The position numbers were made by a program, and so were the translations under genes. From positions 17,006 through 24,346 of the forward strand of contig NVXB01000070.1 of assembly GCA_002746425.1 (NCBI GenBank): 7,341 nucleotides of DNA, read 5' to 3'. The first letter of the stretch is position 1; every line of letters begins with the position of its first letter. This DNA is from Hyphomicrobiales bacterium. Lineage in GTDB: Bacteria; Pseudomonadota; Alphaproteobacteria; Rhizobiales; GCA-2746425. A model generated the notes under the pieces. That model worked only from the letters and a program-made list of their open reading frames with translations, searched no databases and was not told the origin of the DNA. Below, piece by piece: positions 1-6,329 of this stretch.

Positions 1-9
1 TTCCTCCTT
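1..9 (-). promoter_or_regulatory. Ribosome-binding site of a leftward gene starting outside the window
   Basis: Read on the minus strand, the first bases of the window are AAGGAGGAA, a near-perfect Shine-Dalgarno sequence. The ten-base string CAAGGAGGAA is identical to the one before the binding-protein gene at 606-615. The start codon would lie a few bases beyond the left edge, so no protein can be read. The gene is transcribed divergently from the transporter operon. By analogy with sugar-uptake loci it could be a regulator or another catabolic gene, but nothing in the window identifies it. Confidence 0.6.
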
Positions 10-25
10 GAAGAGTTGTGGCATT

Positions 26-49
26 CGAACCGCTTGATTGGCGGTTTCG
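26..49 (-). other. Short hairpin in the leader of the leftward gene
   Basis: CGAACCGC (26-33) pairs with GCGGTTTCG (41-49) across a 7-base loop, with one bulged base. The sequence TCATTTTTG follows on the plus strand, so it faintly resembles a rho-independent terminator for a rightward gene. The minus-strand ribosome-binding site at 1-9 argues that no rightward gene ends here. A structure at the very 5' end of the leftward transcript is the better reading. Confidence 0.3.
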
Positions 50-55
50 TCATTT

Positions 56-84
56 TTGATACGTTTCAATTACCCGTTTGTCAA
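56..84 (-). promoter_or_regulatory. Sigma-70-type promoter driving the leftward gene
   Basis: On the minus strand TTGACA (84 to 79) matches the -35 consensus exactly. It is followed after 17 bases by TATCAA (61 to 56), a 4/6 match to the -10 box. Transcription would begin near position 49 and leave an untranslated leader of about 50 bases before the edge ribosome-binding site. The -35 box lies between the arms of the inverted repeat at 63-94, so a protein bound there would probably block or modulate this promoter. The call rests on motif matching only. Confidence 0.5.
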
Positions 85-94
85 GTATTGAAAC
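63..94. repeat. Perfect 8-bp inverted repeat, probable operator
   Basis: GTTTCAAT at 63-70 is the exact reverse complement of ATTGAAAC at 87-94, with a 16-base spacer. The centres of the arms are 24 bp apart, a little over two helical turns, so a dimeric or tetrameric regulator could bind both on one face. The spacer contains the -35 box of the leftward promoter. That position fits an operator better than an RNA hairpin. The regulator is unknown. Confidence 0.45.
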
Positions 95-311
95 ACAGGT
101 TACTCGTTCAAAATATCACTGGATTCCTCAATACACAGAGCTCATTCAACACAGAGTTTAATCGGGACAGACCTAACCTGCTACCGTATTCTGATGAAAA
201 CATCGTATTTTGTGCCTAAAGCTCGTAGTTTTCCCTCGAGACAATACACGGTTGTCCGGTATCTATTTTTGCCTTTAACCAGGTAATCACCCAACAGACC
301 ATGACGACATT

Positions 312-516
312 CACCGACAACCAATTGAAATTACTTATTTAATTGTCTTATCGCAAAGCAGCCGCGGTAAAATAATCTGCAACGCCGCCTCATCCCGCCC
401 TCCTTCTACAAATAAGCTACTTGCCCAAATCCACTTTTCCTGTTTGCAAAGCCGCGCAGGACACCTCAAACTTGAAACCTTTCATTATTTAGTCCATAAA
501 CACCGACAACATTGAA
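312..516 (+). repeat. Imperfect direct repeat CACCGACAAC-ATTGAA, possible regulator sites
   Basis: CACCGACAAC followed by ATTGAA occurs at 312-329 with two extra bases between the halves, and at 501-516 with none. A related element, ACCGGACAAC, lies on the minus strand at 260-251. The copy at 501-516 would sit around the transcription start predicted from the promoter at 472-500, where a repressor could act. The upstream copies could be auxiliary sites. The span given runs from the first plus-strand copy to the second, and the bases between them are not part of the repeat. Confidence 0.3.
472..500 (+). promoter_or_regulatory. Candidate promoter of the transporter operon
   Basis: TTGAAA (472-477) matches the -35 consensus at 5 of 6 positions. 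It is separated by 17 bases from CATAAA (495-500), a 4/6 match to the -10 box. Transcription would start near 507 and leave a leader of about 110 bases with several palindromes. A TTTGCAAA palindrome lies just upstream at 443-450. This is the best-spaced pair I see before the first gene, but AT-rich DNA makes chance matches likely. Confidence 0.35.
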
Positions 517-578
517 GATTCGAACCCAACAAGAGCTCCTTTCAAAGGGCCGGGGTTTAATGAAGAGAAGGCGAAACA

Positions 579-613
579 GGGGGTGATGATCACCTCCGGT
601 CGTCGCAAGGAGG
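579..613 (+). promoter_or_regulatory. Leader palindrome and ribosome-binding site of the binding-protein gene
   Basis: GGTGAT-G-ATCACC (582-594) is a perfect 13-bp palindrome. As RNA its stem extends to 579-597 with one G-U pair. The 3' arm ends in CCTCC (593-597), complementary to the GGAGG core of the Shine-Dalgarno sequence AAGGAGG at 607-613, which lies six bases before the ATG at 620. Two exclusive pairings are therefore possible: the leader hairpin, which hides CCTCC, or CCTCC with GGAGG, which hides the ribosome-binding site. The palindrome could equally be a DNA operator. The ribosome-binding site is secure and the switch is inferred. Confidence 0.4.
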
Positions 614-619
614 AAGTAA

Positions 620-1735
620 ATGTTGTCACAAATTATACGTAGAACGGGCACTGTAAGTCTGCTGATAGCACTGATGGCGGGATCGTCACCAGTACTGGCT
701 CAATCAGCGACCATGATCGACGGGCCAGCCGGAGAATTACCACTCTACGAATCCGAAGGTGCCGTCGGTTTCAGTATATATAACGGTGCAGTATCGCGTT
801 GGGCACAGCACGACATTCCTAATCTTACTGCGTGCCTTGCGGCCTACGCACCCAAGGTCAAGCTGATATCAGCGGACCCAAGAGGCGACGCCGCAACGCA
901 AATGAGTCAGGTGCAATCCATGCTGGTTCAGGACATTGATGTTCTGCTCATCACACCCGTTGCATTGACACCAACCAATATCGTTCGCGCCGCAAAACAG
1001 GCCAACGTACTGGTAATCGACTACCTCAACCCTCCAGTGGGGCTTGAAGATGGCGATATGGTCGCCCTGGTTGGTGATGGACCTGTTCCGATTGGTATGG
1101 CCCAAGGGCAATGGATTCACGACACGCAGCCTGATGGTGCCAAAATCGCTTTGATCAACGGCGACCTAGCCACCAATTACGCCCTGCTCATGCAAAGGGG
1201 TCAAATGAGCGTACTACAAGCCGATTTCGACAGTGGCAAGTTCACACTGGTCGCCAACAAGGGTGCGGTAAACTGGGATCCATCCAACGCCCAGAAAGAA
1301 GCGGCTGCAGTGCTGATTTCTAACCCGGACATCAAAGCGTTTATTGTAGGCAATGATGGGCTGGCCGGTGGTGTCATCAACGCCATCCGTAATGCCGGAA
1401 AAATCGGAGAGATCGCTGTCATCGGCCTCGATGCAGATGCCCAGGGCTCCCAGAACATCCTGCAAGGCAATCAAACAGCATCCGTCATCAAAAGCTTCAC
1501 CGACGAGATGAACAACGCCTGCGTCGCCGTCATCTACAGCCTGCATGACCAACCAGTTCCAACCGACTATTTCACCGACGTATGGAACGATCAGACCGCT
1601 GCCATGCCCTTCCGGGATGTCAAGGTCAAGGTGGTCGACAAGAGCAACCTGCAAGAGGCAATCGATATCGGCTCGGTAACTTTGGAAGACATGTGTGAAG
1701 ACCTACCCGCGGGCATTGGTGCACCCTGCCCCTGA
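620..1735 (+). CDS. Periplasmic sugar-binding protein of an ABC importer (XylF/RbsB-like)
   Basis: This 371-residue protein is the solute-binding part of the importer encoded by the next two genes. It would capture a sugar-like ligand in the periplasm and deliver it to the permease. Residues 1-27 form a signal peptide: Arg7-Arg8, a hydrophobic stretch, then Val-Leu-Ala before a probable cleavage at Ala27/Gln28. The mature part has the alternating pattern of the periplasmic-binding-protein type 1 fold, opening with VGFSIYNG near 49-56. Regions that in XylF-like relatives line the ligand cleft are recognisable: a QDIDVLLITP segment, VGNDGLAGG with Asn245-Asp246, and GLDAD at 269-273 followed by ILQGNQTASV. 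Cys359 and Cys370, at the C-terminal end, could form a disulphide. The ATG has a strong AAGGAGG six bases upstream. Length and motifs fit XylF-type proteins, but the ligand cannot be fixed from sequence because no xylose-catabolic gene is nearby. Confidence 0.9.
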   Translation: MLSQIIRRTGTVSLLIALMAGSSPVLAQSATMIDGPAGELPLYESEGAVGFSIYNGAVSRWAQHDIPNLTACLAAYAPKVKLISADPRGDAATQMSQVQSMLVQDIDVLLITPVALTPTNIVRAAKQANVLVIDYLNPPVGLEDGDMVALVGDGPVPIGMAQGQWIHDTQPDGAKIALINGDLATNYALLMQRGQMSVLQADFDSGKFTLVANKGAVNWDPSNAQKEAAAVLISNPDIKAFIVGNDGLAGGVINAIRNAGKIGEIAVIGLDADAQGSQNILQGNQTASVIKSFTDEMNNACVAVIYSLHDQPVPTDYFTDVWNDQTAAMPFRDVKVKVVDKSNLQEAIDIGSVTLEDMCEDLPAGIGAPCP

Positions 1736-1766
1736 GCTGGAAGCCAAACCGTTTCATTACACCATG

Positions 1767-1794
1767 CCTGGCACCCCCAGATAAAGGTGCCAGG
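1767..1794 (+). other. Intercistronic stem-loop between binding-protein and ATPase genes
   Basis: CCTGGCACC (1767-1775) and GGTGCCAGG (1786-1794) form a perfect 9-bp GC-rich stem with a 10-base loop. No T-run follows, so a complete intrinsic terminator is unlikely. In ABC importer operons, a hairpin after the binding-protein gene commonly protects the upstream message from 3' exonucleases or partly terminates transcription, so that the binding protein is made in excess. The 89-bp gap here, against an overlap at the next junction, fits that role. Confidence 0.55.
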
Positions 1795-1824
1795 TTCTCC
1801 AAAGCCAGGGAGTCTGAATAACAA

Positions 1825-2640
1825 GTGACCCATCAAACCAGCGTCAAATCAACGCGTCACCCAGAAAACTTCAAACCCGACCACGCAGTGCTCAGCGTCA
1901 CCAATGTCTCGAAATCGTTCGGTAGCATCGCAGCACTGCAAGATGTTGACCTCAAACTGTCGGCAGGCAGCGTTACCGCGTTGGTTGGTGACAACGGGGC
2001 CGGCAAAAGTACTCTAGTCAAGATCATGTCCGGCGTCCTCACACCCGACACGGGCGCCGTCGTGGTCGAAGGCAACCCTGTAGATTTGCGTGACCCACGC
2101 GCGGCCCGCCAACACGGCATTCACACTGTATTTCAGGATCTTGGTCTGGTTGGCAGTCTGTCAATTGTTGAGAATATGTTCTTGTGCTCCGAGATCCGCA
2201 TCAAGGCTATGGGTATGCAGACACCCTTTCTTGATCGTGAGGCAATGCGGGACGCGGCGCGCACCGCCCTCGACAATTTGGGGATCACCACTGTTAAGGA
2301 CATCGACGCCCCAGTGGAATCTCTTTCCGGCGGCCAAAGACAAAGCGTCGCCATTGCCCGCTCTGTGCGCGAACATGCCCGCGTGGTCATTCTTGATGAA
2401 CCCACCGCAGCGCTCGGCGTGGCCCAGGCCGCACAGGTTCTCCTCCTGATTAAGCGGCTTCGCGCGGCGGGCACTGCCGTTCTCGTGGTTTCCCACAATC
2501 TTCGCGAAGTCTTCGCCGTCTCCGACGTCGTCATCGTCCTGCGTCTGGGTCAGGTGGCTGAGGTATTCAGGACCAGTGAAACAACTGAAGAAGAAGTCGT
2601 GGCCGCAATTGTTGGCGCACGATCACGGGGAAACATATGA
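1825..2640 (+). CDS. Sugar ABC transporter ATP-binding protein, single nucleotide-binding domain
   Basis: This 271-residue cytoplasmic ATPase powers the importer. All ABC motifs are in order: Walker A GDNGAGKS (55-62), Q-loop Gln104 in VFQDLGLV, signature LSGGQ (167-171), Walker B VVILDE (187-192) and H-loop His224 in VVSHN. The DEPTAALGV stretch after Walker B is typical of the ribose/xylose/fructose importer group. XylG and RbsA proteins of about 500 residues carry two fused nucleotide-binding domains. This one has a single domain, as in FrcA-type transporters, so it probably works as a homodimer. The start is GTG at 1825, with AGGGAG at 1806-1811 a rather distant ribosome-binding site. Val22 (GTG at 1888) is a possible alternative start that would remove an unconserved N-terminal extension. 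The stop overlaps the permease start in ATGA, indicating translational coupling. Confidence 0.93.
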   Translation: MTHQTSVKSTRHPENFKPDHAVLSVTNVSKSFGSIAALQDVDLKLSAGSVTALVGDNGAGKSTLVKIMSGVLTPDTGAVVVEGNPVDLRDPRAARQHGIHTVFQDLGLVGSLSIVENMFLCSEIRIKAMGMQTPFLDREAMRDAARTALDNLGITTVKDIDAPVESLSGGQRQSVAIARSVREHARVVILDEPTAALGVAQAAQVLLLIKRLRAAGTAVLVVSHNLREVFAVSDVVIVLRLGQVAEVFRTSETTEEEVVAAIVGARSRGNI

Positions 2641-3830
2641 GCACCTCATCAACGCCTGTTGGCGAAAACAACGGCACCGAAAAACTGCGTTCAAAGTTTA
2701 ATCTCGAGCGCCGTATGGAAGGCGTGCCGCTCGTTGTTGCGTTGATACTGGTAGTCATCATTTTTCAGCTTATCAACGGCCTATTTCTCAATCCGCGCAA
2801 TCTGGTCAACCTGTTAACCGAGCTAGCACCACTAGGCTTCATCGCCATCGCCTCCACCGTGATGATCATCATGGGAGAAATTGATCTGTCGCTTGGCTCC
2901 TTGGCCGGATTTACAGGTGCAGTGTTGGCCGTGTTCCTAACCAACAAGGGCGTGCCTTGGCCAGTCGCGGTTGGATTGGCCTTTTTCATCGGCATCGCCG
3001 TCAGCGGCCTGCATGGGATCATTGTTGTTAAGGGCGGTGTACGTTCGTTTGCCGTTACGCTTGCCGGATATCTGGTTTGGTACGGAGCTCAACTCGCGGT
3101 CCTGGGTGCGAGTGGCTATATACCTCTTAGGCGCGCGCCACTCAATGAACTGTCGCTGGTACGTATCCCCGAGGCCATTTCACTCAGCGTGGTCGGGCTC
3201 GGAGGGGCGGTTATTCTCTGCTTCTGGTTGTTTCGCCGTAACAACCGCAACGCCGCACGCATTTCTAGAACCGCCCGTACAATCCGAGTCGTTGCAGCTG
3301 CTGCAATAACTGCCCTGTTGCTGTGGTTGGTAACCTACCTCGAACAAGGTGGCGGCATCCCGCTCGTCTTCGTGCTCCTTCTTGCTGTCACAACGGGCAT
3401 GTGGATATTGCTGACCCGTACCGCCCTGGGTCGACACATGTATGCAGTTGGCGGTGACCTTCATGCCGCGCGGGAAAGCGGCATCAACATCAACAAAGTG
3501 AAATGGATCGGTTTTGCAGCATCTGGCGCTCTGGCAACTTGCGCTGGCATCGCAATTCTCTCCTACACCGGTGGTGCGGATTCTTCAGCTGGCACCGGTG
3601 CGCTGTTGCTTGCCGGCATTGGTGCCACCGTTGTCGGTGGTGTGAGCCTGACCGGCGGTCGCGGCTCTTTGTGGGGTGCCTTCGGCGGCGCGATTTTGCT
3701 CGAAGCGGTGGCAAACGGGTTGAACTTGATGTCTTTGAATTTTTACGCGGTTTACATTGTCGAAGGCTTGGTTGTTCTCGCCGCCCTACTCACCGACGCG
3801 GCATTGCGCCGCCGGTTGACATCGCATTGA
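2637..3830 (+). CDS. Sugar ABC transporter permease (XylH/RbsC-like)
   Basis: This 397-residue inner-membrane protein forms the translocation channel. After a polar N-terminus (about 1-28) come many hydrophobic segments, the first near 30-51, with others through the protein to about residue 385. I estimate ten, as in XylH of similar length. Family hallmarks are GEIDLSLGS (80-88), where most relatives read G-x-IDLSVG, the cytoplasmic coupling region GRHMYAVGGD followed by ARESGI, and the glycine-rich VVGGVSLTGGRGS towards the C-terminus. An arginine-rich stretch, RRNNRNAARISRTAR, is a probable cytoplasmic loop in the middle. The ATG overlaps the preceding stop by four bases, so ATPase and permease should be made in matched amounts. 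The fold and role are clear, but the substrate is not determined by the permease sequence. Confidence 0.93.
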   Translation: MSTSSTPVGENNGTEKLRSKFNLERRMEGVPLVVALILVVIIFQLINGLFLNPRNLVNLLTELAPLGFIAIASTVMIIMGEIDLSLGSLAGFTGAVLAVFLTNKGVPWPVAVGLAFFIGIAVSGLHGIIVVKGGVRSFAVTLAGYLVWYGAQLAVLGASGYIPLRRAPLNELSLVRIPEAISLSVVGLGGAVILCFWLFRRNNRNAARISRTARTIRVVAAAAITALLLWLVTYLEQGGGIPLVFVLLLAVTTGMWILLTRTALGRHMYAVGGDLHAARESGININKVKWIGFAASGALATCAGIAILSYTGGADSSAGTGALLLAGIGATVVGGVSLTGGRGSLWGAFGGAILLEAVANGLNLMSLNFYAVYIVEGLVVLAALLTDAALRRRLTSH

Positions 3831-3888
3831 TGCCCTCCGTTACACTTCCTGCACCCCAAGAGGTCACCTTGGCCGCAAAGCGCTGGCA

Positions 3889-5238
3889 ATGAGCACTCAA
3901 CCTGCCGCAACAATTGCCGGGCGCATTGGTAAATTCGCCGCAGATCTAAAGTGGGAAATGTTATCAAACGCCGTTCAAGATCGTGTACGAGACCGCGTTC
4001 TGGACGCCTTCGCTACCGCCGTCGCAGGTAACATAGCCGACCCCTACCTGCCGGTTGCTGCAATCATGGTGGACGAGCCTGCTGGTACCGCGACCGTGCT
4101 GGCTACGGGACAAACAGCAAGCCCGGGTGCTGCCGCCTTTGCCAATGGTGTCGCCGCTCACGCGCTCCTTTATGAAGACCTGAACCTTACCAGTGCCGAC
4201 CACCCCGGGGCGGTCATAATTCCGGCAGCCCTGGCAGCTGCCGAGACCATGGGAAACAACGCAACTTTGGCAGATTTTCTTGTCGGCGTTCTGGCTGGAT
4301 ACGAGGTCCAACTCTTTCTTGGCGCAACGGCTGCAACCGGCGTCATTCAACGCGGCTTCAGAACAACATCAGTGTTCGGAACTGTTGCAGCAGCGGTCGC
4401 GGCGGCAACAGTATGGAGATCAAACGCCGACCGCATCGCCGCAGCCGCCACCATCGGGGCCAACTTTGCCTGCGGATTAACTGAAGGTTGGGGGCACGGC
4501 ACCAGCGAACCGTATTTTCAGGCGGGTATAGCCGCGCAGAACGGTCTTCTGGCAGCGCGTCTTGCCATTAAGGGCGCGCAAACCGCCGCCCCTACGTTTG
4601 AAAGCACCAATGGCTTTCTGCACGCCTTTGCCGACACTCAATCCGATGAAGCTATCCACCTCGTTGACACTTGGCGCATTCTCAATGTCATCTGCAAGCC
4701 GTACCCATGTAGCGGTGGAAAAATTGGCGCTATCGACAGCGCGCTTGTCTTGCGCGAAAACGGCATTGACCCGGCACAAATCCATCGCGTGCGCGTCTGG
4801 TTGCCTTCGCTTTATTACGGTTATCCCGGCGCGAGCCGCACGGCACCATTCGCTTCCATGTCGCAGGCACAGGCAAGCGGCCAGTTCTGTGTCGCTGCAA
4901 CTTTACTCGGTTATCGGATGCAGTCAGTTGAGACTTTCACACGCGATTTCGCTAGCCTCGACATCGCAGCGCTGAGCCACCGGATAGAACTTTTAGCTCA
5001 GTCAGAAACCTCTCTGGCGCGGGTCGAGGTTGAATTAAACGATGGCCGAACACTCGCCGCACAAGCGGATCGCCGCAACCAGTTGATCCCCTCCATCACC
5101 TCAATGTCAAAAAAACTCAGGTCTTTGACCAAAACTGCCTGGAAACCTGGTGGAGCTGCCCGCGTGATTGATTTCATCAAAGGGCCGGGTGGACGTCCCG
5201 TCAACAATCTATCTGCCTGCTTGAGAGCCAGAATTTAG
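3889..5238 (+). CDS. MmgE/PrpD family protein with a divergent active site
   Basis: This 449-residue protein belongs to the MmgE/PrpD family, which includes 2-methylcitrate dehydratase, cis-aconitate decarboxylase and iminodisuccinate epimerase. Family blocks are visible: an N-terminal helical region, NGVAAHALLYED (86-97) with His105-Pro106, IIPAALAAAE (110-119), GYEV (137-140), GFRTTSVFG (156-164), the AG-x-AAxNGLLAARLA block (212-226), and KPYPCSGG (270-277) leading to AIDSAL. Several expected catalytic side chains differ. The usual L-D-[YF]-D-D-T reads L-L-Y-E-D-L (93-98), GFH reads GFR (Arg158), and the GT-x-x-K-x-x-H-x-G segment reads GTSEPYFQAG (204-213). His105 and Lys270 remain. It starts 58 bases after the permease without a good Shine-Dalgarno sequence near the ATG, the nearest being AAGAGG about 25 bases upstream. 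It probably acts on the imported compound or its derivative, but the reaction is unknown. Confidence 0.85.
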   Translation: MSTQPAATIAGRIGKFAADLKWEMLSNAVQDRVRDRVLDAFATAVAGNIADPYLPVAAIMVDEPAGTATVLATGQTASPGAAAFANGVAAHALLYEDLNLTSADHPGAVIIPAALAAAETMGNNATLADFLVGVLAGYEVQLFLGATAATGVIQRGFRTTSVFGTVAAAVAAATVWRSNADRIAAAATIGANFACGLTEGWGHGTSEPYFQAGIAAQNGLLAARLAIKGAQTAAPTFESTNGFLHAFADTQSDEAIHLVDTWRILNVICKPYPCSGGKIGAIDSALVLRENGIDPAQIHRVRVWLPSLYYGYPGASRTAPFASMSQAQASGQFCVAATLLGYRMQSVETFTRDFASLDIAALSHRIELLAQSETSLARVEVELNDGRTLAAQADRRNQLIPSITSMSKKLRSLTKTAWKPGGAARVIDFIKGPGGRPVNNLSACLRARI

Positions 5239-5261
5239 AGAGAACTGAAAGGAGCAGTATT

Positions 5262-6098
5262 GTGGAGATATCAACAGTTACCGGGGGCAACGGCGTAAAT
5301 TTGCACGTGCGGGAATGGGGCAACAAAAATGGCAAGCCCATTCTTTTCGTGCACGGATGGTCGCAACACCATCTGGCCTTTCATCGTCAGGTCGAAAGTG
5401 ACCTGGCCAATGAGTTCCGGCTTGTCGCATTTGACTTGCGCGGGCACGGGATGTCAGACGCGCCGACTGAAGTGGAGGCATATACCGATGGCGACCTCTG
5501 GGCCGCAGATATCGCGGCAATTATTGAACAGCTTGGTCTGGTCAATCCGCTGCTTGTCGGTTGGTCTTTTGGCGGCTTTGTCATTTCAGACTATTTACGC
5601 GTCCACGGCGATGCCAAAATCGCCGGCGTGAACTATGTCGGCTGGGGCGTCATCATGGGCAATACGGAGGAAGAACTCCGTTTCGTTGGCCGTGGTTTTC
5701 ACGACTATTATCAAGGCGCGATATCAAAAGACGTGCCCACTGCGATCAAAGCCCTGCGCGGTTTTGTGCACGCCTGCCTCGGCAAAGCTATCCCCCAGGA
5801 TGATCTGGAAACAATGATTGCCTTCAACGTCATGGTGCCACAATTCACCCGCTGGGCGATGACACTTCGTGAGGCCATCGATTTCACTCCGGTGATTTCA
5901 GAGCTGTCTGTTCCAATACTTGCCAGCTACGGCACCAAGGATACCGTCGCCCTCCCTATCGCGGGAGAGCATATCGTCAATGTCTGCAAAAACGCCACCA
6001 GCAGTTTCTACGAGGGCGCAGGACACGCACCGTTTCTTGAAGAACCTGAGCGCTTCAACCAGGAACTCGCAAATTTTACTCGACAAGCTCAACCCTGA
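5262..6098 (+). CDS. Alpha/beta-fold hydrolase, probable esterase or lactonase
   Basis: This 278-residue cytoplasmic enzyme has a complete alpha/beta-hydrolase core. The oxyanion-hole region is VHGW (30-33), followed by FDLRGHGMSD (57-66). The nucleophile elbow is GWSFGG with Ser102, the acid is probably Asp227 in YGTKD, and the base is His255 in GAGHAPFLEEPERF. The lid lies between about 130 and 205. The overall layout resembles the non-haem haloperoxidase/arylesterase branch, whose members mostly hydrolyse esters or lactones. There is no signal peptide. The GTG start at 5262 has GAAAGGAG (5247-5254) seven bases upstream, and the gene follows the MmgE/PrpD gene by 23 bp, so it is very likely co-transcribed. 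In this setting it may open a lactone or cleave an ester of the imported compound. The exact substrate cannot be told from sequence. Confidence 0.88.
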   Translation: MEISTVTGGNGVNLHVREWGNKNGKPILFVHGWSQHHLAFHRQVESDLANEFRLVAFDLRGHGMSDAPTEVEAYTDGDLWAADIAAIIEQLGLVNPLLVGWSFGGFVISDYLRVHGDAKIAGVNYVGWGVIMGNTEEELRFVGRGFHDYYQGAISKDVPTAIKALRGFVHACLGKAIPQDDLETMIAFNVMVPQFTRWAMTLREAIDFTPVISELSVPILASYGTKDTVALPIAGEHIVNVCKNATSSFYEGAGHAPFLEEPERFNQELANFTRQAQP

Positions 6099-6264
6099 AA
6101 ACACTTTCGAGCCCGACAAATCAAAAGCACTCACATCTCACGGAAGCCAGAAATCTTTCAACTACATTATTGGCACAGGTGAAAAGAAAAACCGCAAACC
6201 GTAACCAAGCGGCGTTGAGCACTATTAGTCGCCCCATAGAAAACGCGAGCGCCGCGAATTGCCG

Positions 6265-6303
6265 TGAGGTTAAAAATTGGTGCGCTTGGATAGCGCGACC
6301 TCA
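6265..6303. repeat. Nested inverted repeat, possible relaxase/accessory-protein site
   Basis: A 6-bp outer stem and a 5-bp inner stem nest around a TGGAT loop. The interior side loop TTAAAAATTGG (6271-6281) is AT-rich on one side only. The string GGTGCGCTT at 6279-6287, within the inner arm, shares GTGCGC with the nic core that I recall for RSF1010-type origins (AAGTGCGCCCT). This is a suggestive similarity, not an identification. Confidence 0.35.
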
Positions 6304-6329
6304 AACGAATTATTCGAGACTTTGGAAGA

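Larger units (their letters stand above)
95..619. other. AT-rich intergenic regulatory region upstream of the transporter operon
   Basis: I find no convincing gene here. The open frames of 60-70 codons present (16-219 plus, 466-651 minus) have no ribosome-binding site, no recognisable motifs and no fit with the neighbours. The region holds a GACAA/TTGTC inverted repeat at 240-256 with a 7-base spacer, repeated ACCGACAAC motifs, a TTTGCAAA palindrome at 443-450, a candidate promoter at 472-500, a CCTTTCAAAGG palindrome at 538-548 and a GGTGATGATCACC palindrome at 582-594. A second, weaker promoter candidate is TTGTCT (343-348) with TAAAAT (368-373), but its 19-base spacer is long. Confidence 0.6.

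Noticed and set aside
26..49. Hairpin followed by a short T-rich stretch as a rho-independent terminator of a rightward gene
   Set aside because: The stem is short with a bulge and the T-run is interrupted. The minus-strand Shine-Dalgarno at 1-9 suggests the neighbour is transcribed leftward, so no rightward gene would end here.
63..94. ATTGAAAC/GTTTCAAT as ends of CRISPR repeats
   Set aside because: ATTGAAAC is a common end of CRISPR repeats, but only one inverted pair exists, with no regularly spaced direct repeats.
16..219. 67-codon open frame on the plus strand
   Set aside because: It has no ribosome-binding site, overlaps the leftward promoter and inverted repeat, and its product shows no recognisable motif or composition of a real protein.
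466..651. 61-codon minus-strand open frame over the operon leader
   Set aside because: It overlaps the strong ribosome-binding site and start of the binding-protein gene and has no motif of its own.
620..3830. Assigning the transporter firmly as the D-xylose system XylFGH
   Set aside because: The resemblance is at family level. No xylose isomerase, xylulokinase or xylose dehydrogenase is present and the ATPase is single-domain, so the substrate is left open.
5920..6204. 94-codon open frame overlapping the end of the hydrolase gene
   Set aside because: It is a different frame of a gene with a complete catalytic triad; the Ser- and Pro-rich product is typical of a shadow frame.
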